Shown: in pieces, positions 1 to 10,700 of the stretch | Numbering within the stretch: position 1 is the stretch's first letter | Layout of the letters: every line of letters starts with the position of its first letter | Source: Protonemura montana | Taxonomy: Eukaryota; Arthropoda; Insecta; Plecoptera; Nemouridae | DNA: 64,000 bases | Assembly (NCBI GenBank): GCA_947568835.1 | Contig: OX387605.1 | Span: 8,498,418 to 8,562,417 of the forward strand | Direction of reading: 5' to 3' | Notes under the pieces: generated by a model | Database searches by the model: none | The model's input: the letters and a program-made list of their open reading frames with translations, nothing else | What the model was told of the DNA's origin: nothing | Made by a program: the position numbers and the translations under genes

Positions 1-672
1 AGAAAGTACCAACATTGTTAATGCAAATGGCAGTTGTGTGATTGTCCTTGGGTAAGCAATCAAAGTTTGATTAAGGCACCCTTGTTTAGTTGAAATCAAC
101 ATAAGTGATTAAAGCAGGCTGACCATTGTGCATGTTTGTAATTTGTAATTGTATTTATTTCTTACAAGTTTTACAGCACGTTGGCAAGTTAATTATACTG
201 AAGATGAAATATTGTCCTGTAAAAAATTCCTGCATTAAAAATTTGTTTTGTTGCAATGAGCTGCAACCATCAATTCACCTATATTATGTCTTTTGATGAT
301 ATAAAATAGTTTTGCCAGGTAATTAACATTTGTCCATAGCACCAAAAATGACTAACAATATTCCATTGCAAGACGTACAGTAGTGTACATTGTTGATGGG
401 GCTTCCGATGGAAATACCTAGTACCTACAGATTTCCGGGGCCAGGTTACACGAATGACGGCAGAATGATGTTTCTAAATTCCTAGTGCACAGTGAATCCA
501 TATCATGTCTGGTACAAACAAGGAAATCTTCCTACTGCTGCAACATGATCTTCTAGAAACTTACTTGAGGGCATATGCCCTCATATTAGTATCCATCTCA
601 GGCAGTGGTATGGAGAGCAGAGTAAGCACTATAAAAATAACCATAAATTTGTGTTTTCTCTAATCAAGTTAC
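1..672. other. Cdk10 intron sequence
   Basis: This stretch lies downstream of the last recognisable Cdk10 exon. I found no kinase-like coding segment on the minus strand and no other gene. It is taken as intron. Confidence 0.5.
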
Positions 673-1560
673 CTTTCTAAGCTGCGTCCAACGACCACTT
701 CCTTCAGAAGTACAATGTTTTCATGTCTGCAGCTTAGGAGGACGTTGATCTCACGCAGCCCACTTATTGGAATACCGTCTTTCTCATTCTCCATGCGCAC
801 TTTTTTAAGTGCCACAACTCTTTCTGTTTTAGTGTCTCTGGCCCTATCTAGATTTCAAAATGAAAAAACAAAGCTTATTAATATTTGACATATCTTATAC
901 ATATATATATATATATAAATATGCATTTATAAATATAAATATACATATATATATATACATAAATAATATACTGGTTCACAGTAAATTGTAGTAGTATACT
1001 AACAGACAATGCCATAAGTTCCCTCTCCAATCCGGTTCAGCTTTTCAAATTCAGACACAAATCGACAGCGTCCAAGCTAGAAAAAATATTATTTGTAAAC
1101 ATAAGCAGGCCATTCATAATAGAAGTATTGAGCTCTTTCAGATAAGTCGATAACTAACCACATCTCTGTCAGGTATTTCTATAGCCTTTCCAGTGAGAAG
1201 AGACGTGAGAACACCCCTTCGAGTTACTGGCGCAGTTGGGTCTGGGCCCGCTTCGTTAGTTCCTCTCAACACAGATTCCTGGTCAGCATCAAGCGACCTC
1301 TTTCCGGCTAAAAATGTTCACTATTATTTAAATAATCAAATAATCAAGAACGACGGTTAAATCAACATGAGTTTATTATAAAGAGAAAATGTTCGCTGTT
1401 CCAAGGAGTTGCAACACAATCGCAACATTTATTAGTGAGACTTAGCCACCTTAACCTAGAAGTGGCATGTTCTGTCCAAAAGCTCGGAAGAAATTAACAA
1501 ACCCGAATAAAAGAAAATGTGTCAAAATATAATCATTATTGTGAACCCACCTTTGGTCAT
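673..1560 (-). CDS. Cdk10: Cyclin-dependent kinase 10, first four coding exons (3' part lies outside the window)
   Basis: CDK10 is a CDC2-family Ser/Thr kinase that pairs with cyclin M. Four minus-strand exons join in phase: 1551-1560 (start MTK), 1159-1307, 1004-1076 and 673-847. The predicted protein begins [12 protein letters not shown]. After about 50 poorly conserved residues comes [19 protein letters not shown], then the glycine-rich loop [14 protein letters not shown], the VALKKVRM lysine motif, and the C-helix segment [15 protein letters not shown], the CDK10 version of PSTAIRE. The last visible exon ends in VVVGRSLER. The pre-kinase GRCR segment and [10 protein letters not shown] fit CDK10 better than CDK11. 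Acceptors are TAG and donors GTGGG, GTTAG, GTTAGT and GTAACT. The activation loop and C-lobe are missing because the gene runs off the left edge; no further exon is visible in 1-672. The gene is divergent from RpL22. Confidence 0.88.
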
Positions 1561-1805
1561 CTTTTCCAGGAGAAGAGATAATCTTAACCCGCCAGTGTTA
1601 ACTATCTGCGAATGTAAATGTCGCCGGTGAACGTTCAATTCAACAACATCCACTCACAGCCTTGCAGTCTTGTTTCGAGTTTCTGCCGCTTCCGTTCGGT
1701 TAGACAAACCTCTTTCCGGTTTGAAGAAGGCAGTGGTTAAATCGCCAACAAGAAACGTGGTTCACACAAGTTAAATTCGGTAATATTTCGGAAAACAAGT
1801 GAACG
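1561..1805. promoter_or_regulatory. Divergent Cdk10/RpL22 promoter and RpL22 non-coding exon 1
   Basis: The Cdk10 start codon (minus) and the inferred RpL22 transcription start (plus) lie about 150 bp apart. A pyrimidine run CCTCTTTCC at 1709-1717 resembles the 5' TOP start expected of ribosomal protein genes. The non-coding exon probably runs from there to 1805, ending at a GTAAGC donor. The matching acceptor is the CTTCTCACAG ending at 2168. The start site is inferred. Confidence 0.5.
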
Positions 1806-2175
1806 GTAAGCAGCAAATCTCACCAAATTAAAATTGTGCCGTTCCTAACTTATATTAAACACGATTGTTTTCACAGTAGAAGCGTATATCCAACAATCTT
1901 TCCGACGTCTTGTAGGCATAGTCCATTTTGATGTAGGCCTCATGTTAGAAAGTGATGCTGGTCTGTGTACTGATGACTTATGGGTTGAGCACATGATAGA
2001 CTTCTTGCTACTTCTACTTTTCCATACACTTCCGTGGATTCCGAAGTTTGAAAATGAATTGAACTGCTAACATTTGTATTATTACATGTTGATAGTAACT
2101 TTTTTTTTTAACAAATTGAGGCAAAGTACACAAGCTGGATTCCTATATATCCTTCGTTCTTCTCACAGAATCACT

Positions 2176-3078
2176 ATGCCACCTGCGAAGAAACCTGCCG
2201 CAGCCCCTGCGGCTGGTGAAAAGAAACCGGCATCGGCTGGTGGAAAGAAACCAGCAGCAGCACCTGCTGCCGCTAAGAAGGCTGCCCCTGCTGCCGCCAA
2301 GCCCGCTTCGGCTCCAGCTGCAGGTGCGAAGAAGCCAGCGCCCGCTAAGGCTGCCGCCCCCACCAAGGCTGCTGCCCCTGCTAAGGCTGCTGCCCCTGCC
2401 AAGGCTGCTGCCCCTGCTAAGGCTGCTGCGCCGGCCAAGCCAGCAGCTGCCCCAGCTGCTGCCAAGAAGCCAGCGCCGGCAAAGGCAGCCGCCGCTCCCA
2501 AGGCCGCCGCTGCCCCGGCTAAGCCAGCAGCCAAGGCTCTAGCTGCTGCTAAGCCCGCTGTACCTGCGGCAGCAAAGCCGGCAGTAGCCAAGCCTGCGAC
2601 AGCCACCAAACCTGCGTCTGTAAAGAAAGCTACACAGGTGAAGAAGCCCCCATCTGCCAAACTTACGAAGAAGGGGGGAGCTGGAGTAGCCAAGCCATCG
2701 AAGAAGCAGTTCATCAAGGGAAAGGGCTTGAAGAAAAAGAAGATTACGTTGAAATTTACAGTCGATTGTACCCATCCGGTTGAGGACAACATCATGGATG
2801 TTGCCAACTTTGAGAAGTTCCTCCAGGAGCGAATCAAGACCAACGGCAAAACAAACAACTTTGGTAATATTGTTACGCTAGAGAGGAATAAGATGAAGCT
2901 GACCATCACATCAGACCTACCCTTCTCAAAGAGGTACCTGAAGTACCTCACAAAGAAATACTTGAAGAAAAACAATCTTCGAGATTGGTTGAGGGTTGTC
3001 TCTAACGGAAAAGACTCCTACGAGCTTCGTTACTTCCAAATTAACAGCCAAGATGATGATGAAGACGAAGATGAATAG
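2176..3078 (+). CDS. RpL22: 60S ribosomal protein L22 (eL22) with a long Ala/Lys/Pro-rich N-terminal extension
   Basis: This is a structural protein of the large cytoplasmic ribosomal subunit. The chosen ATG (MPPAKKP) follows a CTTCTCACAG acceptor by 8 bp, giving 300 residues; the open frame extends upstream to 2074, but that part is intronic. Residues 1 to about 185 are low-complexity PAKAAA/KKPA repeats, resembling histone H1 tails. The eL22 fold follows, with [37 protein letters not shown] and [20 protein letters not shown], then an acidic DDDEDEDE tail. Vertebrate RPL22 has 128 residues, so the extension accounts for the excess; Drosophila RpL22 carries a similar one. AATAAA at 3143-3148 is the likely poly(A) signal. 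The antisense open frame across the repeats is a composition artefact. Confidence 0.96.
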   Translation: MPPAKKPAAAPAAGEKKPASAGGKKPAAAPAAAKKAAPAAAKPASAPAAGAKKPAPAKAAAPTKAAAPAKAAAPAKAAAPAKAAAPAKPAAAPAAAKKPAPAKAAAAPKAAAAPAKPAAKALAAAKPAVPAAAKPAVAKPATATKPASVKKATQVKKPPSAKLTKKGGAGVAKPSKKQFIKGKGLKKKKITLKFTVDCTHPVEDNIMDVANFEKFLQERIKTNGKTNNFGNIVTLERNKMKLTITSDLPFSKRYLKYLTKKYLKKNNLRDWLRVVSNGKDSYELRYFQINSQDDDEDEDE

Positions 3079-3165
3079 ATTATATTTATGACAATAGGCA
3101 GGCTCTTTCACATTTCTGTCGATTTGATTGAATATGTTAATCAATAAATTTTTCTTGGTCTTTGG

Positions 3166-3544
3166 AGATGGGATCAAGCTTTTTTCAAAATGATGTCAAT
3201 ATCCTAATTCCTCCTCGCATAGCTCCTGGGTTGTATTGTTTTTAATCTATGTATTGAGCTATCATCATCATGATGTGAACTAGGACATTCCATTTTCCTT
3301 CTTTCCTTTGCCTGCCACTTTTGAATTAACAAGCCTTAGGTGTATGGCACGAAGAACTAGGTGTGTTAAGTAGGTACAGTCATAGTACCATCCTAAATCT
3401 CTTAAGCTTGTAGAATTGTAATCAATAGGGACCAATAGTGGGATAAAGTGGTTAATACTTCACTTATTTTATTGTTAACATTTTTTTATTTCATATCTAT
3501 TTGCTATATCTGGGAAATGATGCTTCATTTATAATTGGTATTGG
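3166..3544. other. Convergent intergenic spacer between RpL22 and PDF
   Basis: The 3' ends of RpL22 (plus) and PDF (minus) face each other here. I see no gene or structured element in the spacer. Confidence 0.5.
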
Positions 3545-4521
3545 TCATCTTGGGATGTATGGTATTTGGATTCTACCAGATAGCTGGTTGACTTTCTCCC
3601 AGCATGAGCAGGACAGGGATTGTCGTAGCATGATGTCGGTGTACATCCTCCCGCGAAGATGGTCCATCTCGTGCTGGACAATTCTTGCTGGCCACCCCAT
3701 GACTTGCCACGACTCTGAATCGCCGTAGTGGTTAAGACCTGCATAAAGTTAGGTAAACAAACGCTATGAATCACAAGTCATAAACGTTAAACTCAATAAA
3801 CTTATAAAAAAAAAAATTACCTGTTACTCTTATTTCTTTGTACCTTGGTACTTCGGCCATGAATCCTCTTACGCTTTCACATGATTCGGGGAACTGGACC
3901 TTATCATAATTGACCACTTGAAGTACTGGATTGATGAACACCTTTAAAATGTGAATGGATTTTGTAGAAATATTAATATTTCAATTACCGAATATTAAGG
4001 TGTAGGAACATTGCTGAAACGTACTTTAAATGGCACGGTTTGCATTTGACGATTAGTATACACCTCCGAACTAAATTCCTTCTGCTTAGCTTCGGGAAAC
4101 TCAATAGCAAATATCTGAAGTGGAATCCCTATTTGTGGTGCTGCTAGACCGACAGCATCATATCTTCGCATCACACTTTTCAACATTTGAATAACCTGCC
4201 AAATAAATTGAAACATTAATACAAACATATCTCGAAGATATGAACCAAAAATTGCCTGTGATACAACTGAGCTTCTGTAATAGAAAAAAATATAAATATA
4301 ATACATATCATCATAGTCTTTTTCCTATGATATCATAAGTGTACAATACTTACATATTGAATATCAGGACTTCCTATGTCTGAAGGGATCACTTTCGATG
4401 CATCATAACGTAATATTGGATCACCAATCTGACAAATGTGATTATAGGGTGGTTTTGGTGGATTAGGATGCCACCAGTTTCGATACGATTCAACCATCCT
4501 TTTTAGAGAAAACCGAGCCAT
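3545..4521 (-). CDS. PDF: Mitochondrial peptide deformylase
   Basis: The enzyme removes the formyl group from N-formyl-methionine of proteins made in mitochondria and uses a divalent metal. Four exons join in phase: 4354-4521, 4025-4195, 3821-3941 and 3545-3738, giving 217 codons plus TGA. The N-terminus (MARFSLKRMVESYRNWWHP) is basic and suits import. HICQIGDPILR opens the domain. Motif I is GLAAPQIG, motif II is ESCES with the metal-ligand Cys, and motif III is QHEMDHL, the HExxH metal site. Motif II has Ser where most family members have Gly (EGC). All catalytic ligands (Cys, His, Glu, His) are present. Introns use GTAAGT, GTACGT and GTAATT donors. The gene is divergent from RECQL, with start codons 206 bp apart. 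Confidence 0.93.
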
Positions 4522-4727
4522 TTGAAAATTTGCAATTTCTATCTATCCAATCAACACCATCTAGAGAACACGAATAAAATAAATATTATTTCATGTTATT
4601 TTGTTGGCACTTCAGCTAGAGTTGACAGCTGGGGGTCCATGTGCTTCTGTTGTGTTGTGGAAAGTGGTGCGGAGACGCGTTGTGAACTTGTGTTCAGTAA
4701 TGTGCATGTCTTTTAATATAAAGAAGA
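4522..4727. promoter_or_regulatory. Bidirectional PDF/RECQL promoter region
   Basis: About 200 bp separate the PDF start codon (minus) from the RECQL start codon (plus). Both promoters and 5' UTRs must lie here unless non-coding exons exist. No TATA box stands out. Confidence 0.45.
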
Positions 4728-7700
4728 ATGTCTCATGGTAAATCTTATTTCACAAATTTGTTGTACTTTTCAAGAATAATAATAAAAAGTTCTTATGTAT
4801 GATCTTTATACATACACTTCACTTATTCTTTAACTGTCAAATAAAGGAGGGGGTTAATAACATTCAAAATTGTCTTTGGGCATAGCAAATCAAACAATAC
4901 TCCAGCATAAGTTTAGCATTCACTGGTTAAAAATACTGCTCTTGACCAGACTACGGATAAGATCCGATTCGATACAGTACAACCCATGAGAACAACCTTT
5001 GTATCGTCAATAAGATTATATTTACAACTTCGTCAATTACGACAAATTGTCAGGGCAACCAACTTTATCCGCAAATTGTTGTATTAGCTACAGGGTTCCT
5101 GCTATTTCTTAATTAAGTGTAACTTACAGGCGTCTAGACTCTACTGTTCTCATAGATAAAAATGTTCAACTGTTGGCAGAAACAGAAGGTTGCCACACCT
5201 CTCCTTCACAATTATTATATCTTTTGTTGGCAACCAACGCGTAGCGGCTGGTAGCGACTACCTAGGAAAGCGACTTTTACTGAGAGTTCTTTTATAGGAA
5301 ACTAATAAGAAACTGATCATTTGCGTTCATTTCTGCTGCAGTTTTCCCTTTGAAGATGATCACATACATAATAATTGTACTAGTTTACTCTCAAAAATGC
5401 TGTGCTAACTTAGCTTAAATGGCAAAAGCATCAACTGTTTCTCTAGATAGCAAGTAGAAAAATTGAGAGTAGCTTACCAGTTGTTACATGCGCAGGGAGG
5501 CAACATTTCTGTGTCTTTATTAGGAGTGTAACCCATTTCAGAAAGCTTCTATGGAGTGGGTCCTTACCCTTAATACATCATAAAATAAATGATTTAAGAA
5601 AGGATGGAAGCTGTAATAATATATATACCTATATTTTTTCTCCAGATAAGGAAGATGAACTGTTTGCAATTGATCTGGAGGTGCAAGAAATTGAAGCGAA
5701 GATAATACAGCTCGAGGATAAAAAGAAGTATCTTTTGAAAAGAAAAGATAAGTTAAAAAATGATGCCCTGTTGGAAAAATCAGAGGCTCTTGCTAACCAT
5801 AACTGGGAGCATTCAGGTAATGTTTATAATTTGTTTGACTTGTAAAAACTTAATATAGAATTGTTTAAATTTGAACAATTTACTTGATTTGCTAACATAA
5901 TAGCTAAATAGAGGAATTAAAGTAGATGAAGAATTGGTACATGATCGAAAATATTTTACGCAAGTTTAAATGCTTAATTCACTTTTTCTAGATTTCCCAT
6001 GGTCAGAAAAAGTGATTCAGATCCAGAAGTCAGTTTTCAAGCTTCCAGAGTTTCGACAGCATCAGCTACCAACTATAAATGCAATACTTTCAAAAGAAGA
6101 CGTGATCTTACTGATGCCAACTGGGGGAGGCAAAAGCCTTTGCTATCAGCTGCCCGCACTTATCAATAGTGGTGCGATGACTTTCAACAAATTTTATTAT
6201 TAAGTGTAGACTGCAGGCAAATAAATAAAACTAAAAAGCATCATGATTTTAAATCTCCAGGTTTCACTCTAGTTGTTTCCCCCCTGCTGGCCCTCATGGA
6301 GGATCAGATCATTGCGCTGAAGGCCTTGAATATTAACGCAGCCCTTCTCAGTTCCAACTCAACAAAAGAACATAACAAAGAGATACTCAAGGTGATATAT
6401 AATCCATTTAAGCTGCTACCACTATTTCAGTTCTGTAATTAAAATTGTTTTTTTTTTTGGTTTATAGATGATGATTGAAAAGAAAACTACATTAAAACTT
6501 CTGTACGTTACGCCCGAGAGGTTGGCCAAGAGCAAAATGTTTATGTCAAAGTTGCAGAAGTCATATCTGGAGGGCAACCTGAGTATGGTGGCGATTGATG
6601 AAGTCCACTGTTGCTCGCAGTGGGGTCACGACTTCCGACCCGGTAGGACTCAAACAAGTTAAAGTAATTTTATTATTATCAACACTATAGGGTCATTCCA
6701 TGTGTAATCACTCACTTTTAATTAAATTTCACTTTGACCGACCCAGATTTTGATGAAAATTGGTATACTTGTTAAGTTTGTTGACTTAGGGGCTATTTTT
6801 TTTTTTTTTTTTTTTTGGTCCAACCGTTCGGATATTACAAGGGGGGGAAGTTGGGGTCATTTTGCCCCCCGGGCGTGTAGTGACCACCCTTTCTACGCAA
6901 TATCTAGGGTTCTATGGGAGCTACAGAGCTGGGAAAAAAATCATCTGAAAGGTAATTTCATACCCTACCTGAATATGGAAACAAAAATGACGATATGTTA
7001 ATACGAATTTAATTGTGATTTTACACATCTGCATTTTCCAAAATGACCATATCGCTGATGAGTCATTTTTGATTTGCCTGATTTTTTTTCTATATATACA
7101 GAACATACATATGATCATGTGTTCCAAAAATCAAGATGGGTGTTTTACCACTTTCCAAGAAAAAAAATTTTTTCTATAAAAAAGTGCCTTTTTGCCAGTA
7201 GAACAGCATTTTGATCACAATTATTGTGATCAGAGCACTGGCATATATTTTATATTAAAGTTGATTTTTGTTTGCACAGTTGCATGTTCTTGAAATGTTA
7301 TTCTCTACAATACAAATCGATTGTTTGCCATATTCCTGTAAATCATGGATCAAGTTGAAACAGTTCATAGAAGTCAAAAGTTTGTTCATTTCTTGTCTGG
7401 ACTTGCATCTACAAGAATCTTAAAATGGTATTCCCTAGAATACAACTATAGATTGTTTGTCATGCTCCTGAATCATGGATCAAGTTGTAACAGGTTACAA
7501 GTAAAAAGTTTGGTAATTTCTTGTCTGGACTAAAGCAATCAGTCTCTGGCCTCATGTTGATGAGGATAGAAGCTAATTTGCTCTCAAGCACCTTTTATTT
7601 AGAGATTCATAATGTGCTCAATTGGACTGTTCTTTGAAGAAGAATGTGGACCCATCGAAGATCTAGCGATTAAAAGCATTGAAAGTTTCAATAGTGACCA

Positions 7701-10700
7701 GCAGTTATCATTAGCTCTGCGTACTAAGTGTGATAATGTGAAGACCGTGTGTCATTTACATGAAAAGAAATTCCTTCGTCTGTATAGCTGTCACCACAAG
7801 TTATGCTGCGATCCGTTTCAGGCTCACTGTGGAATAGTGAAAGTTAATGGGTTAAGAGAAATTAATGCAGCATCCAGGACGAAATACTTGGAGATTGCCG
7901 ACCTCATCCCTGGAAAGAAATTATGCTCAACTTGCCGTAAGCTGCTCTCGCTCAGGCTGAAGGAACTAACAACCGTTTCTGTTCTAACGCCAACTAAATC
8001 CACTGAACTTGACCTACCTTTCGTGGACATACCCTGTGAAGCAGATGCCGTGAATCAGTCTTTAGCTGCATTTGGTGTGTCACCTATTAATACCACCAAA
8101 CTAAAGGGTAAATCTATGTTTTATTCGAAAAGAAAGTTCAGCGAAATAACACAAGGTGTAAAGAAGAGATTGGAACTAGTATCTCCCAGTAATGAAGAAA
8201 TCAGCAAAGAAGATTTGACATCTTCAGAGGAGTGCAAGGACAGCATCCGTGATGGGTCAGAGATAATAGCACAACTGAAAGAAAAGTTTAAGACGAGTAC
8301 CAGAAGCGAGAAAATAACAATTTTATCTGTGCTTCCAAAAAGTTGGAGCATTAAGAGAATAATGCAAGAGTTCAATGCATCTAACCATTTGGTACGTAAA
8401 ACCAAACAACTAGTAAAGGCCCAAGGGATACTGCCATCTGCAAATCAAAAAGCAGGAAAAACTCTTTCCCCTGATTGCATTCAACTGATTGAAGAGTTTT
8501 ATGAAAATGATGATGTAAGCCGTGTCATGCCGGGTAAAAAAGATTTTGTCTCGGTTAAAGTGGGTGACAATCGAGTTCACCGCCAGAAGAGACTAGTGTT
8601 AAGCAACTTAAGTGAAGTGTATCGCAGCTTCAAAGATAAATATCCTGACATCAAGGTTGGATTCTCGAAGTTTGCAGAGCTCAGACCCAAACATTGTGTT
8701 CTGGCAGGAGCAGCTGGGACACATTCTGTCTGTGTCTGTACGATACACCAAAACGTTAAGTTGATGGCTTTGGGAGCAAAGCTGCCTTTGCTTTCAGACG
8801 GTACCATCAAATCATACCAACACTGCCTTGCCAGCCTCATGTGCAACCCCCCGCTTCTCAACTGCTTTGTAGGAAAGTGTGGCAATTGTCCGGGAACCGA
8901 TGAACTTCGTGAATGGCTAGAAATCTCATTCAGTGAAAATTTCATAGACTCTGTGACTTATAAACAGTGGCTGTCAACAGACAGATGTACCCTAGAGACA
9001 ATTACGAAACCTACAGATGAGTTTTTTGACTGTTTTATTGAAAAATGCATTTTATTAAGAAATCATGATTTTATTGCACGGCAGCAAGCGGCATTCATGC
9101 AGGAGAAGAAAGCCAACCTTAAACCAGGGGAAGTTTTAGTAGTGGGCGACTTCGCTGAGAATTATTCTTTTGTGCTCCAGGATGCTGCACAAGGTTACCA
9201 TTGGAATAACAGCCAATGCACCCTTCACCCATTTGTGTGTTACTTTAAGCCTGAAGATCGAGACATACAACATTTAAGTTACGTTGTCATTTCTGACTCG
9301 CTAACTCATGACACCGTTACTGTGCACACTTTCCAAAAGCACCTGATAAGACACCTGAAACAAAACATTTCGGATGTATCCCATTTAATTTACTTTTCTG
9401 ATGGAGCGGCAGCCCAATATAAGAATAAGAAGAATTTTTCCAACTTGTGCCATCATGAAGTTGACTTCGAACTAACTGCTGAGTGGCATTTTTTTGCCAC
9501 ATCCCACGGTAAAGGACCATGCGATGGAGTTGGTGGGACTGTAAAACGAAATGCAGCACGGGCAAGTTTACAGAAACCATATGCCGACCAAATAATGACG
9601 CCGATAGACTTTTACCGGTGGGCAACAGAAAATGTGTGGACTGTAAATTTTGTGTTTGTAGCCAATGAAGAGATTACAGCAAATGGCATCAAACTTAAAG
9701 AACGATTCAAAGAATTAAAAACTATCGTAGGCACAAGAAGCTTTCATGCGTTCTACCCAAAATCGCTAACTTCCTTACATGTGAAACACTTTTCTCTTTC
9801 TGAAGAAATCAACATTGTGAAGATTGTTGAGAAAAATGAAGAAGGAGAAGAAGAAGAAGAAGAAGAAGAGGAGGAAGCAACAGCAGCAGAAATACCCGAG
9901 TTTGAGTTCAAAGACGTGGGCAGTTTCATCACTGTAGCATACAACGAAGACTGGTGGCTAGCGTGTGTTCTTGAAAAATCATCACAGTCTCTTGAACTTC
10001 AAGTCAACTTTCTACACCCTCATGGACCAGCTCCATCATATTTTTATCCCAGTGTACAAGACAAACTAATTGTAGCTTTTGCTGATGTTTTAACACTGGC
10101 CGACCCCAACACGGCAACTGGTCGAACATACTTTTTGTCGGCTACAGACACCAACAGGGCAACAGCAGGGCTTATAAAATATGTACCTCAATAAGGTAAA
10201 CTACATCTCTCTTAAGATATGCAAATTTGTACTTCATAGTAGCTATGATTGTAAGTAATGATCATTTTCTTGAATGTTGTCTTAAATTCAGTTCATATTA
10301 ATTTATATTATGAATGAATTTGCAGAAAACATTTTTTTTTCTTGGAAAGTAGTAGAACACCCATCTTGATTTTTGGAACACATGATCATATGTATGTTCT
10401 GTACATATAGAAAAAAAATCAGGCAAATCAAAAATGACTCATCAGCGATATGGTCATTTTGGAAAATGCAGATGTGTAAAATCACAATTAAATTCGTATT
10501 AACATATCGTCATTTTTGTTTCCATATTCAGGTAGGGTATGAAATTACCTTTCAGATGATTTTTTTCCCAGCTCTGTAGCTCCCATAGAACCCTAGATAT
10601 TGCGTAGAAAGGGTGGTCACTACACGCGCGGGGGGCAAAATGACCCCAACTTCCCCCCCTTGTAATATCCGAACGGTTGGACCAAAAAAAAAAAAATTAA

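Noticed and set aside
2163-2975. 270-codon open frame antisense to RpL22
   Set aside because: It mirrors the Ala/Lys/Pro repeat coding strand; poly-Ala/Gly composition with no domain.
10373-10579. 68-codon frame in the right repeat of the DDE transposon, mirrored at 6921-7127
   Set aside because: Inverted-repeat sequence open by chance; no coding character.
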